Origin: Thermophagus sp052400625
GTDB taxonomy: Bacteria > Bacteroidota > Bacteroidia > Bacteroidales > Marinilabiliaceae
Assembly: GCA_052400625.1 (NCBI GenBank)
Contig: JBQTGH010000002.1
DNA length: 64,000 bases
Direction: 5' to 3' (one strand)
Numbering within the stretch: the first letter of the stretch is position 1; every line of letters begins with the position of its first letter. The notes beneath the pieces were generated by a model. The model saw only the letters and a list, made by a program, of their open reading frames with translations, did not search any database and had not been told where the DNA came from. This document shows positions 9,288 through 17,901 of this stretch, one piece after another. A program made the translations under genes and the position numbers.

Positions 9288-9734
9288 CTAATTATTATTT
9301 TGGCCATTTCCTTTTCCGCTACCGTCTTGTAAAACTTGAGGTCCTGTCCCATTTTCAATACGATCGCATAATCCGTTGTTATTGCTATCGACAAAATTCC
9401 CATATCTGATACCTTGTCTGTTATTGATTTTTCCTGAGCCATTTCTCAAACCGATGTGGCCCTTTCTGCCGTGTCCCTGATGGTTTTTACGTACGAGGCC
9501 TTTCCCGTTGATCCTGCCTTGTCCATAACCATGACCGGGTCCTAGGCCCTGGCCTGAACGATTACCGTCATAATTGTCGCAAATACCGTCTCCATTGTTG
9601 TCAATAAACCCTGTCCGGACGGTTTGACTGGTTTGTTCCTGTGACGAATTGATACCATTGTTTTGAGCCGAAAGGTTTTTTGTGGAAAGAGTAAATCCCA
9701 CAATCATAGCTAATGTGAATATTAACTTTTTCAT
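9288..9734 (-). CDS. Exported Gly-rich protein with two calcium-binding-like repeats
   Basis: A 148-residue protein of no recognised family. It has a clear signal peptide (hydrophobic to about residue 20, ending in LSA-Q). The mature part contains two similar motifs, FIDNNGDGICDNYD and FVDSNNNGLCDRIENG, which resemble the Asp/Asn-rich calcium loops of thrombospondin type 3 or dockerin repeats, flanking a central Gly/His/Arg-rich stretch. The gene is upstream of, and collinear with, the ECF sigma cluster. A structural or metal-binding envelope role is an inference. Confidence 0.7.
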   Translation of the reverse strand: MKKLIFTLAMIVGFTLSTKNLSAQNNGINSSQEQTSQTVRTGFIDNNGDGICDNYDGNRSGQGLGPGHGYGQGRINGKGLVRKNHQGHGRKGHIGLRNGSGKINNRQGIRYGNFVDSNNNGLCDRIENGTGPQVLQDGSGKGNGQNNN

Positions 9735-9867
9735 AACTGTTAGTTTTTTGTTGTTTATACCTTTTTGACACCGTAATGAGAAAAATCATTCGTTTTTTCA
9801 AAAAAAAATCATTAAACTATTTGTAATTTGGATAAAGATGTCCATATTTGCATGCATAACAGTACGA

Positions 9868-9981
9868 ATGAAGAACACTGTATCAAATATTATCCATCCG
9901 GTTGCCGCAACAAATACTATTTGCGGAATCTTCTTCACTACCACCACAGGTATGATGATGGGACGAATGTCTATGGCATAA
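9868..9981 (+). CDS. Thr/Met-rich leader peptide upstream of metY
   Basis: A 37-codon reading frame (ATG 9868; an in-frame ATG at 9838 would give 47) that ends 136 bp before metY. Its second half contains four consecutive Thr codons, then Gly, then three consecutive Met codons, and two more Met codons before the TAA stop (FFTTTTGMMMGRMSMA). This is the pattern of attenuation leaders such as ThrL: ribosome progress would report Thr and Met tRNA charging. The downstream genes make homoserine and homocysteine, the precursors of exactly these two amino acids. Short length and lack of another function fit a regulatory peptide. Confidence 0.8.
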   Translation: MKNTVSNIIHPVAATNTICGIFFTTTTGMMMGRMSMA

Positions 9982-10095
9982 GTCTCGTTGACGCATCATA
10001 TCTGTATATCACATTATCCAAAAAAGTTTTTTAGTTCAAATTAAATCAGATACCGGTGCGTCAACGCAACCGGAAAGATTGATCTTTTATTTATT
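9982..10095 (+). promoter_or_regulatory. Putative transcription attenuator of metY-hom
   Basis: After the leader stop codon, three mutually exclusive pairings can be drawn. (a) CGTTGACGCA at 9986-9995 with TGCGTCAACG at 10057-10066. (b) A hairpin CCGGTGCG (10053-10060), loop TCAA, CGCAACCGG (10065-10073) with one bulged A, followed by a T-rich stretch at 10085-10095. (c) CCGGTTGC inside the leader (9898-9905) with GCAACCGG (10066-10073). A ribosome stalled on the Thr/Met codons leaves 9986-9995 free to form (a), which breaks (b); a ribosome at the stop codon would cover it and allow (b). The hairpin-to-T-tract spacing is longer than in a textbook terminator, so the mechanism is inferred. Confidence 0.65.
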
Positions 10096-10117
10096 AACCT
10101 ATAAATTTTTAAAAACT

Positions 10118-11422
10118 ATGTCTGATTTTAAATTTGAAACTCTGCAGTTGCATGCCGGACAGGAGGTGGACCCTACAACCAAATCGAGGGCCGTACCCAT
10201 TTATCAAACTACATCCTACGTTTTCAATGATTCGGAGCATGCCTCCAATCTTTTTGGTTTAAAGGAATTTGGCAATATTTATACCCGTATAATGAATCCC
10301 ACCACCGATGTGTTCGAAAAACGAATCGCAGCTCTGGAGGGTGGTGTTGCGGCAGTGGCTGTGGCTTCAGGACAAGCTGCTCAGTTTATTGCTATCACCA
10401 ACTTATTACAGACGGGTGATAATTTTGTGTCTACTTCTAACTTGTATGGAGGTACTTTTAATCAGTTCAAAGTACAATTTAAACGGCTGGGAATTGACGT
10501 GAAGTTTGTGGAAACAGAAGATCCGGCTGACTTTGAAGCCAAAATTGATGAAAAGACAAAGGCTATTTATGTTGAAACCATTGGTAATCCCCGATTTAAT
10601 ATTCCCGATTTTGAAAAACTGGGGCAAATTGCTGCCAAACATGGTATTCCTCTGATTGTCGATAATACTTTTGGGGCAGGTGGATATCTCTTCCGTCCCC
10701 TTGAGCATGGGGCAAATGTGGTTGTGGAATCCGCTACTAAGTGGATCGGAGGACATGGAACTTCCATCGGTGGTGTTATTGTCGATGGTGGTAATTTCAA
10801 CTGGGGGAATGGAAAATTTCCGGCCTTCTCTGAACCTTCTGAAGGCTATCATGGGCTTAAGTTCTGGGAAGTGTTCGGTGCTGACGGACCTTTTGGTAAT
10901 ATTGCCTTTTCTATCCGTGCTAGGGTCGAAGGACTGCGTGATTTCGGCCCTGCCCTGAGTCCTTTTAATGCCTTTTTACTTTTGCAAGGTCTCGAGACGC
11001 TCTCCCTTAGAGTTGAACGTACTGTCCAAAATGCCCTTGAATTGGCTAAATGGCTGGAAAATCATCCTCAAGTGGAATACGTTAATTATCCGGGATTGCC
11101 TTCTAGTCCTTACCATGAGTTGGCAAAAAAATATCTGAAACGAGGATTCGGAGGCGTCTTCTCTTTCAAAATCAAAGGACCTGATGATACAGCGGACAAA
11201 TTTATTAACAATTTATCATTGGTAAGTCATCTGGCAAATGTGGGCGATGCCAAAACACTGATTATTCATCCTAGTTCCACCACGCACGAACAGCTCTCCC
11301 CAGAGGAGCAAAAGGCTGCTGGAGTTGAACCCGGTTTACTTAGGGTATCGGTAGGCATCGAACATATTGATGATATTAAGGCCGATTTTTCCGCCGCTTT
11401 TGAAAAAGCCGGAAAGAAATGA
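10118..11422 (+). CDS. metY: O-acetylhomoserine aminocarboxypropyltransferase (sulfhydrylase)
   Basis: A 434-residue PLP-dependent Cys/Met-metabolism enzyme. It opens with FETLQLHAGQEVDPTTKSRAVPIYQTTSYVF, the hallmark of the MetY subgroup, and the PLP lysine is K208 in SATKWIGGHGTS. It converts O-acetylhomoserine plus sulfide to homocysteine. The frame extends upstream to 10079, but that part is translated leader RNA; ATG 10118 gives the conserved N-terminus. Homoserine dehydrogenase follows, so the pair covers two steps of methionine synthesis. Confidence 0.94.
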   Translation: MSDFKFETLQLHAGQEVDPTTKSRAVPIYQTTSYVFNDSEHASNLFGLKEFGNIYTRIMNPTTDVFEKRIAALEGGVAAVAVASGQAAQFIAITNLLQTGDNFVSTSNLYGGTFNQFKVQFKRLGIDVKFVETEDPADFEAKIDEKTKAIYVETIGNPRFNIPDFEKLGQIAAKHGIPLIVDNTFGAGGYLFRPLEHGANVVVESATKWIGGHGTSIGGVIVDGGNFNWGNGKFPAFSEPSEGYHGLKFWEVFGADGPFGNIAFSIRARVEGLRDFGPALSPFNAFLLLQGLETLSLRVERTVQNALELAKWLENHPQVEYVNYPGLPSSPYHELAKKYLKRGFGGVFSFKIKGPDDTADKFINNLSLVSHLANVGDAKTLIIHPSSTTHEQLSPEEQKAAGVEPGLLRVSVGIEHIDDIKADFSAAFEKAGKK

Positions 11423-11443
11423 CCAACATTTACTTATTTTTGA

Positions 11444-11480
11444 AGCCCCTTATATGGCCCGTGAAGGTTTATAAGGGGCT
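11444..11480 (+). terminator. Hairpin terminator after metY
   Basis: Eleven-base arms AGCCCCTTATA (11444-11454) and TATAAGGGGCT (11470-11480) pair perfectly around a 15-base loop, 22 bp after the metY stop, followed by the moderately T-rich ATTGTTATTT. It may terminate metY or lower expression of the following homoserine dehydrogenase gene. Confidence 0.65.
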
Positions 11481-11520
11481 ATTGTTATTTCACTTCCTCA
11501 TGGCTCAAAAAATTTAAGTA

Positions 11521-12720
11521 ATGTCAAGACAAAGGTTAAATATTGGATTATTTGGATTCGGGGTTGTCGGACAAGGACTTTACGATGTTCTTCAGAAAAG
11601 CCCCGCTCAGGATGTTAAGATTATTAAAATTTGCGTCCGTAGAAAAATAAATAGATCTCTTCCTGATAATATGTTCTGCTACAATCCGGATGAGATTCTT
11701 GAAAATGAAGATATCAATACCATTGTTGAGCTGATTGATAATGCCGATGATGCTTATCATATTGTTAAAAAGGCTCTTCAGTATGGTAAAAATGTGGTCT
11801 CAGCCAATAAAAAAATGTTGGCTGAAAATCTTTCCGAATTGGTGAAGTTGGCCAAAGAAATGAATGTCTCTTTGCTTTATGAGGCTTCAGCTTGCGGAAG
11901 CATTCCGGTTATTCGAAATTTAGAAGAATATTACGACAATGACCTATTGCTATCTGTGACTGGCATCTTAAACGGTTCGTCAAACTACATTCTTTCCAAA
12001 ATTTTTGATCACAATCAGAATTATCAGGAGGCACTCTTAGAAGCTCAAAAATTGGGGTTCGCGGAATCTGATCCTACTTTTGATGTGGATGGGTTTGATT
12101 CTTTGTATAAATTGATTATTCTAACAATGCATAGTTTTGGCGTTATTGTGAAACCTGACGAGGTACTCAACTATGGTATTTCCAATATATCAGAGTTTGA
12201 TATTAATTATGCTAGGGAAAAGGGATACAAAATTAAACTGGTTGGACAGGTGGAGCGATTACAAAATAAAAAAATTACTCTGTTTGTTTTACCACGATTC
12301 GTTACCAAAGATAAATATATTTATAGTGTGGAAGATGAGTTTAATGGAGTAGTGATTAAAGGTCTGGCTTACGATAAACAGTTTATGTTTGGAAAGGGGG
12401 CCGGAGGACACCCTACCGGATCGGCTGTATTATCCGATATTACTGCACTTGGACATTTTTACCGTTACGAATATAAAAAGGCTACCTATTTTGGAGGATT
12501 TCAATATTTTAAAGAAGGGGCTATAGAAGTTTACTTGCGATACAGAAATCCGGATGTGTTACAAAATTTTGAATTTTCTTCCGTCTCAGAAGAATATCAT
12601 GGTCCTGAGTATCATTACAAAATAGGTTTTATGCCATTGGATAAATTGATAGCCATTAAAGAGAAGTTGCGTACATTGGATATTTTTCTGGCTGCCACAG
12701 GTAAAACATTAAACTATTGA
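11521..12720 (+). CDS. hom: Homoserine dehydrogenase
   Basis: A 399-residue monofunctional enzyme. The N-terminal Rossmann motif is GLFGFGVVGQGLYDVL, followed by the catalytic-domain segments ASACGSIPVIRNLE, ILNGSSNYILSKI and AESDPTFDVDGFDS. It reduces aspartate semialdehyde to homoserine, the branch point to Thr and Met. No aspartokinase domain is fused and no C-terminal ACT domain is evident. It lies 98 bp after metY, supporting a shared aspartate-family operon that would be covered by the Thr/Met leader. Confidence 0.93.
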   Translation: MSRQRLNIGLFGFGVVGQGLYDVLQKSPAQDVKIIKICVRRKINRSLPDNMFCYNPDEILENEDINTIVELIDNADDAYHIVKKALQYGKNVVSANKKMLAENLSELVKLAKEMNVSLLYEASACGSIPVIRNLEEYYDNDLLLSVTGILNGSSNYILSKIFDHNQNYQEALLEAQKLGFAESDPTFDVDGFDSLYKLIILTMHSFGVIVKPDEVLNYGISNISEFDINYAREKGYKIKLVGQVERLQNKKITLFVLPRFVTKDKYIYSVEDEFNGVVIKGLAYDKQFMFGKGAGGHPTGSAVLSDITALGHFYRYEYKKATYFGGFQYFKEGAIEVYLRYRNPDVLQNFEFSSVSEEYHGPEYHYKIGFMPLDKLIAIKEKLRTLDIFLAATGKTLNY

Positions 12721-12732
12721 GAAAAATTGCGA

Positions 12733-13437
12733 TTAACCTGCAGAATATCCAATGGTTAGTACCGATATTTTTATTCCGGGAACTTCATAAAGAGTATTGC
12801 ATAATGCTTCAATTGTGGAGCCGGTGGTGACGACATCATCAAGGACAAGGATATGTTTATTTCTGAGTCGTTCATGATCGATTACTTTAAAAATGTTTTT
12901 TACATTTTGCCATCGTTCGAATCGCTTGCGACGAGTTTGGCTTTCGCTATGGATGGTTCGAATTACCGTCTCTTTTTCTATTTTTACCTGGATGATATCG
13001 CTAATTCCCTGAGCAAGGAGTTCTGATTGATTATATCCTCTGATTCTTTGTTTTCGCGTGTGAAGGGGAACGGGAACCAAGGCATCAATCCCAACGATCA
13101 TATTGGTTCTTATTAGTATTTTACCGGCTAATCTTCCTAAGTAGAGGCCGGTTTCTTTTCCACCATGATATTTCAAATGGTGTATTAGTTTTTGGAGTAG
13201 CTCCCCTTTCCGGTAATAATATAGAGATGCTGCATTTTCTAGGGGAACCCTACCCCAGAACATTTGTGCAACCGGGTTGTCAGACGTGTCACAAAAATTT
13301 GTTTTTGGAAGTTTGGATTCACAGGAGCGACAGATAACTTCGCGGGTACTTCCAAGCACAGTTCCGCAACCTTTGCATATGGATGGAAAGAGTAATGCCC
13401 AAAAACCCGAGAGATAGTGATTTAGCAATCCTGACAT
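12733..13437 (-). CDS. comF: ComF family phosphoribosyltransferase-like protein
   Basis: A 234-residue protein with an N-terminal zinc-ribbon (CKGCG ... CRSC, about residues 20-40) and a C-terminal PRTase fold ending in ILVLDDVVTTGSTIEALC, the PRPP-binding loop. The middle segment VPVPLHTRKQRIRGYNQSELLA is highly typical of ComF. ComF proteins support natural transformation in several bacteria, with unclear biochemistry. Convergent with homoserine dehydrogenase, 12 bp apart. Confidence 0.9.
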   Translation of the reverse strand: MSGLLNHYLSGFWALLFPSICKGCGTVLGSTREVICRSCESKLPKTNFCDTSDNPVAQMFWGRVPLENAASLYYYRKGELLQKLIHHLKYHGGKETGLYLGRLAGKILIRTNMIVGIDALVPVPLHTRKQRIRGYNQSELLAQGISDIIQVKIEKETVIRTIHSESQTRRKRFERWQNVKNIFKVIDHERLRNKHILVLDDVVTTGSTIEALCNTLYEVPGIKISVLTIGYSAG

Positions 13438-13514
13438 TATATTTCCTTTTTAAGCAATGCTACAATTACGTCTCCTCATGCTTAGGGACTCCCCTTTTAA
13501 ACCCTGATACAATT

Positions 13515-15773
13515 TTAGGATTCAAAAAAATTTTTCATTGATTTTACCAAATTGACTGAGTAGAGTATCAGGTTGCGGGTTTCTCCCAGAAATTCCAAAT
13601 AAAGAATATTAATTCGGGTTTTTCCAGCGCCCAATCGTATCTTTCTTATATGGTGAAGCCGGAAATTTTCGATGAGACTAAATAAGGCTTCCTGGCGTTG
13701 AATGAGCTCCGGAAAATGCACGTATTTTTTGTCCTTTTCCAAATGAACCATGTAGTTAAAAAAGGTTGTAGTTTCATCTAACAACGTATTTAAATCTTCT
13801 TTTTGGTAGTTGGTTAATCCCTTGTGTTGATTTTTAAAATGAATATAGGCAGGATCTACTAGGGCTGTTAGTGTATTTCCTAATTCAGTAAGATAATCCA
13901 GAGCCTGAATGAAAAATTGTCCAGAGTCCTGAGTCTCTTCAGGAATTTGGGCCATAATTGAAAAAAAATCGGTTTTGGCTTCTTGTATCGCTCTTTTCAA
14001 TTGTCCCGCTTTCTGTGAAATGGCAATCAGTTCCGACTCTTCTTCTTCAAGAACACCTTTTACTAACAGCATATATATTTTGGAGGATTCTAGAATTAAT
14101 TTTCGGACAGTATCACTCCCATTCTTTCTGAGCCATTCGATATTCTGTGCCTTTTTGTTGGAAATTTTCTGTTTATATTGTTCTTGCTCTTGATGCCTTG
14201 TTTTATGATATTGAGTGCTTTTTATTAGATAGATTACCGTCAGAGCAATGGACACAGTGATGGAAACCCAGGTACCCCACCAGATCAAAAGGGTTAGAAA
14301 AAAGGCCCCAAGGAAACCCAGAAATGCTGTGATAAACCAGCCACCCAATATGGACAGAACTCCGGATATACGGTATACTGCACTTTCCCTACCCCAGGCT
14401 TGATCCGCCAATGAGGTTCCCATGGCCACCATAAATACCACAAATGTAGTGGACAACGGTACGGACCAATAGGTGCCGATACTGATTAGAATACTGGCAA
14501 CAATTAGGTTTACCGTGGCTCGGATCGTATCAAAATATATCACCTGATCCTCCGAATTGGGCTCGGTTTGCTTATATCGACTCGAAATAAAACGGTGCAG
14601 CAACTTGGGTAACTTATTGTCTATCTTATTGAATAGAATAAGGAAGTTCCTGACAATGGTTCGTGATAATTGGGATGGTTCAAAATGTTCCTGACCTACT
14701 TGTTGACGTCCCAGATAGACTTCCGTTTCGGTAACGGTGCGCACTTTTTTCGAATAAAAGAGGGTGAGAACCATTACGATACCTGATAGAAGAAAAAAGG
14801 CGGCGTAAATACTATCACCAAATCGGTGATTACGCAACCACTCGTTGGTTAAAAAATCTAACCCAAACTGCTCGGCAACATTGCCTCCATCTGAAATTAA
14901 AAAGGCTTTAAAACTCTCTATCCCTGCTAGGGGAATGCCAATAAAGTTGACCAAATCATTGGCAGCAAAAGAGAGTGCTAGTGCAAAGGTCCCCGTCATT
15001 ACTACTATTTGGGGAAGATCTGCCTGGAATAGCATTCTGGAAAATAATAGCAACAAAAGGGTGATTGCAAAAACCAAGAAGAAAAGTTTCTCGGAATAAA
15101 AATTTATCTGGTATAATATATCCAAATCTAAGGTTGGCCAGGCTTCTAATCCTTTTTTTATTATTATGTACAGTATCAAGGAAATGGACAGAGCACCAAA
15201 GATTAAAAACACAATGCCGGAATGGCCTCGTTTGTTGAATCCAAATAGCAATCGCGTTATAAATTGTACTCCCGCGCCAATTATAAATGAGACGATTATG
15301 GAAACCAAAATTCCCGAAAATATCATAAACACGCGGCCGGTATTGATGAAATCGGTAAGAATTATTTCGTCTGGAACAGAATGTTTACTCTTGATTATCG
15401 CCATGGCTAATGCTGCACCCGTGAGTTCAAAAACCACCGCTATGGTCGTGGAGGTGGGAAATCCTATGGTGTTATAAATATCGATTAAAATGATATCTAT
15501 AATCATCACGGCCAAAAAAATGACCATTAGCTCCGTTAAATAAAAATGGTGGGGATATATAACTCCTTGCCTCGCAACCTCCATCATTCCAGCAGAAAAA
15601 AAAGTTCCAACTATTATGCCGGACCCTGCTACCCAATATATGGCCCGACGAGGGGCGACTCTGCTCCCAATGGCTGAATTAAGAAAATTCACTGCATCGT
15701 TGGAAACTCCTACCACCAAATCTACTATGGCAAGTAAAGAAAGCAATATGGCAATGATCCAGACTAACGTCAT
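13515..15773 (-). CDS. PiT-family phosphate transporter with PhoU-like C-terminal domain
   Basis: A 752-residue protein, much longer than a plain PiT permease (about 500). GVSNDAVNFLNSAIGSR at residues ~22-38 and FAANDLVNFIGIPLAG later are the two PiT signature repeats (PF01384). About ten membrane helices are visible. From roughly residue 535 onward the protein is soluble and helical, with two halves resembling PhoU, a fusion known in Bacteroidota. It would import phosphate with H+ or Na+. It is divergently transcribed from a PhoR/PhoB-like pair, suggesting phosphate-responsive control. Confidence 0.88.
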   Translation of the reverse strand: MTLVWIIAILLSLLAIVDLVVGVSNDAVNFLNSAIGSRVAPRRAIYWVAGSGIIVGTFFSAGMMEVARQGVIYPHHFYLTELMVIFLAVMIIDIILIDIYNTIGFPTSTTIAVVFELTGAALAMAIIKSKHSVPDEIILTDFINTGRVFMIFSGILVSIIVSFIIGAGVQFITRLLFGFNKRGHSGIVFLIFGALSISLILYIIIKKGLEAWPTLDLDILYQINFYSEKLFFLVFAITLLLLLFSRMLFQADLPQIVVMTGTFALALSFAANDLVNFIGIPLAGIESFKAFLISDGGNVAEQFGLDFLTNEWLRNHRFGDSIYAAFFLLSGIVMVLTLFYSKKVRTVTETEVYLGRQQVGQEHFEPSQLSRTIVRNFLILFNKIDNKLPKLLHRFISSRYKQTEPNSEDQVIYFDTIRATVNLIVASILISIGTYWSVPLSTTFVVFMVAMGTSLADQAWGRESAVYRISGVLSILGGWFITAFLGFLGAFFLTLLIWWGTWVSITVSIALTVIYLIKSTQYHKTRHQEQEQYKQKISNKKAQNIEWLRKNGSDTVRKLILESSKIYMLLVKGVLEEEESELIAISQKAGQLKRAIQEAKTDFFSIMAQIPEETQDSGQFFIQALDYLTELGNTLTALVDPAYIHFKNQHKGLTNYQKEDLNTLLDETTTFFNYMVHLEKDKKYVHFPELIQRQEALFSLIENFRLHHIRKIRLGAGKTRINILYLEFLGETRNLILYSVNLVKSMKNFFES

Positions 15774-15797
15774 ATTCCCGTTTATTTCGATTCATTA

Positions 15798-15805
15798 CAA
15801 AAATA
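15798..15805 (-). promoter_or_regulatory. Bacteroidota -7 element candidate for PiT transporter
   Basis: On the minus strand this octamer reads TATTTTTG, matching the Bacteroidota -7 consensus TAnnTTTG, 25 bp upstream of the transporter ATG. No clear TTTG -33 partner is seen, so confidence is limited. Confidence 0.35.
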
Positions 15806-15977
15806 GCAGCATATTACCTGACTTCTCAGATTCGTATGTTAAGTTTTTGTTAGATTTATTCGTTTTATTTTCTCAAATTTACTCCTAATAAATTTAATCT
15901 CAGTAAGCTTATGGACTTAACCTTTAATTAACAATGCATCGAGCTTACCTTTTCGGTGCCTACATCTCTTTTTCATT

Positions 15978-15985
15978 TATATTTG
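15978..15985 (+). promoter_or_regulatory. Bacteroidota -7 element candidate for phoR-like gene
   Basis: TATATTTG matches TAnnTTTG and lies 36 bp before the histidine kinase ATG at 16022. Upstream there is only a weak TTTC in place of the -33 TTTG. Confidence 0.4.
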
Positions 15986-16021
15986 TGTCCCATGCAGTTG
16001 GGAATTGTCTAATTGAGTTTT

Positions 16022-17050
16022 ATGAAGTCTGTTGCCCCTCAACGAATTGTAGGTTTTTTAGCGGTTACCTTTATGGTACTGGCGCTACTCTTTTTTCTGA
16101 TTAATTTTTTTAGTCCCAGTTTGATGGTTTCTCTCTTAATTACCATCCCTCTATTTTCGGGAATTGCTTTTTCAGCAATCAATTATTTTATTAATTTATT
16201 TATCTACGCCAAAATAAAACCCATCTACAAAACCATTTACAACTTTAAACCGGACAACAAAAAATCTTCCCAAAACGAGGATGATATCTTTTATCAGGTA
16301 AATAGGGAAGTGGAACAATGGATGAAGGGTAAAACCATGGAAATTCAGCAGCTGAGACAGCTCGAAAAATATCGTAAAGAGTTTTTGGGCAATGTCTCGC
16401 ATGAACTGAAAACGCCCATATTCAATATACAAGGTTATATTCTCACACTCCTTGAAGGCGGTATTGATGACCCCGATATTAATATGTTATATCTTAAAAG
16501 GACAGAACGAAGTATTGACCGGATGATTTCCATTATTGATGACTTGGAAGCCATCTCAAAACTTGAATCGGGGGAGCTTAAACTGAATTTTTCCCGATTT
16601 AATATATATCAGCTGGTAGAAGAAGTTTTCGACTTACAGGAAGTTAGAGCTTCCAAACGAAAGATTAAGCTTGTGTTTGGACGAAATGCAGATCGTAATA
16701 TTTTCGTTTTTGCAGATAAACCCAGAATTTTTCAAGTAGTTAGTAATCTGGTGGTGAATTCTATCAATTATGGAAAAGAGGGCGGGCAAACAACTGTCAG
16801 CTTTTACGACTTGGATAACCTGGTATTGCTGGAGATCAGAGACAATGGAATTGGGATCGCGTCTAAAGACCTTCCTCGTATTTTCGAACGGTTTTACCGT
16901 GTCGACAAAAGTCGTTCAAGAGATCAGGGAGGAACCGGTCTCGGACTGGCCATCGTGAAACACATTATTGAGGCTCATAAACAAACCATTAATGTCAATA
17001 GTAAGCAAGGTAAAGGTACTTCCTTTACATTTACTCTGGAGAAAAAGTAA
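16022..17050 (+). CDS. PhoR-like sensor histidine kinase
   Basis: A 342-residue kinase: two N-terminal membrane helices with almost no periplasmic loop, a HisKA domain with phospho-acceptor H127 in GNVSHELKTP, and a HATPase domain with N box (NLVVNSINYG), G1 (DNGIGI), F (IFERFYRV) and G2 (GTGLGLAI) boxes. The ATG at 16022 is preferred over an in-frame TTG at 16013. A response regulator follows after 45 bp. The short sensor and the divergent phosphate transporter fit PhoR, but phosphate sensing is inferred from context. Confidence 0.88.
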   Translation: MKSVAPQRIVGFLAVTFMVLALLFFLINFFSPSLMVSLLITIPLFSGIAFSAINYFINLFIYAKIKPIYKTIYNFKPDNKKSSQNEDDIFYQVNREVEQWMKGKTMEIQQLRQLEKYRKEFLGNVSHELKTPIFNIQGYILTLLEGGIDDPDINMLYLKRTERSIDRMISIIDDLEAISKLESGELKLNFSRFNIYQLVEEVFDLQEVRASKRKIKLVFGRNADRNIFVFADKPRIFQVVSNLVVNSINYGKEGGQTTVSFYDLDNLVLLEIRDNGIGIASKDLPRIFERFYRVDKSRSRDQGGTGLGLAIVKHIIEAHKQTINVNSKQGKGTSFTFTLEKK

Positions 17051-17095
17051 AGGATCGACTTTCTTGGTATTTTTTGTATCACAATTAGATTTATT

Positions 17096-17797
17096 ATGAG
17101 TGAAAAAACAGATTACAAGATTCTTTTAGTAGATGATGAACCGGACATTTTAGAGTTTGTCGGCTATAACCTAAGAAAGGAGGGGTTCCATGTGGAAACA
17201 GCTAACAATGGTTCACAAGCCCTTCAAAAGGCCCAATCTTTTAGCCCACATTTGATTATACTGGATGTCATGATGCCGGGAATGGATGGTATAGAAACCT
17301 GTGAAGAAATACGAAAATTATCTTCCTTTAAGGAAACTCTGGTTGTTTTTCTGACTGCTCGTGGTGAAGATTATTCACAAATTGCAGGGTTTGATGCCGG
17401 TGCCGACGATTATATTACAAAACCGGTTAAACCTAAAGTGTTGATTTCGAGGATTAAGGCTTTGCTTAAACGCCATAAGTACGGAAGTTATCGCGCCCCC
17501 GATGGGGAGGAAACGAGAATTTCGGTCGGTGATGTGGTCATTGATCGTGAAAAATATGTGGTTTTTAGAGGGGACCAGGAACTCGTTTTACCAAAAAAAG
17601 AGTTTGAATTATTGCTCTTGCTGGCTTCTAAACCCGACCGCGTCTTTTCACGTAATGAAATTTATTCTTCAGTGTGGGGCGATAATATCATTGTGGGTGA
17701 CCGTACTATTGATGTTCATATCAGAAAATTAAGAGAAAAGATTGGACAAGATCATATCAAAACCATTAAGGGCGTTGGTTACAAATTTGTGGATTGA
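17096..17797 (+). CDS. PhoB/OmpR-type response regulator
   Basis: A 233-residue regulator with a receiver domain (phosphorylatable D57 in IILDVMMPGMDG, the DD pair in LLVDDEPD, K in ITKPVKP) and a C-terminal OmpR-type winged helix (LPKKEFELLLLLASKPDRVFSRNEI, VGDRTIDVHIRKLREKIG, IKGVGYKFV). It is paired with the histidine kinase just upstream and is the likely regulator of nearby phosphate genes. Confidence 0.92.
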   Translation: MSEKTDYKILLVDDEPDILEFVGYNLRKEGFHVETANNGSQALQKAQSFSPHLIILDVMMPGMDGIETCEEIRKLSSFKETLVVFLTARGEDYSQIAGFDAGADDYITKPVKPKVLISRIKALLKRHKYGSYRAPDGEETRISVGDVVIDREKYVVFRGDQELVLPKKEFELLLLLASKPDRVFSRNEIYSSVWGDNIIVGDRTIDVHIRKLREKIGQDHIKTIKGVGYKFVD

Positions 17798-17832
17798 TTT
17801 TTTTTAGTTTAGTCACATAGTTATTTTATTTG

Positions 17833-17840
17833 TAAATTTG
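17833..17840 (+). promoter_or_regulatory. -7 element candidate for SPOR lipoprotein
   Basis: TAAATTTG matches the Bacteroidota TAnnTTTG element, 61 bp before the lipoprotein ATG. No convincing -33 box. Confidence 0.35.
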
Positions 17841-17901
17841 TTTTGTAAATTGCAGTCAGAAAGCAATATTTTGACTTTTTTGCCATTCAAATTGCATTAT
17901 T

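Noticed and set aside
9828..10034. 68-codon plus-strand frame over the metY leader
   Set aside because: Overlaps the Thr/Met leader in another frame and has no family features.
9982..10117. SAM riboswitch upstream of metY
   Set aside because: No SAM-I or SAM-II consensus elements recognised; the Thr/Met leader peptide with alternative pairings explains the region better.
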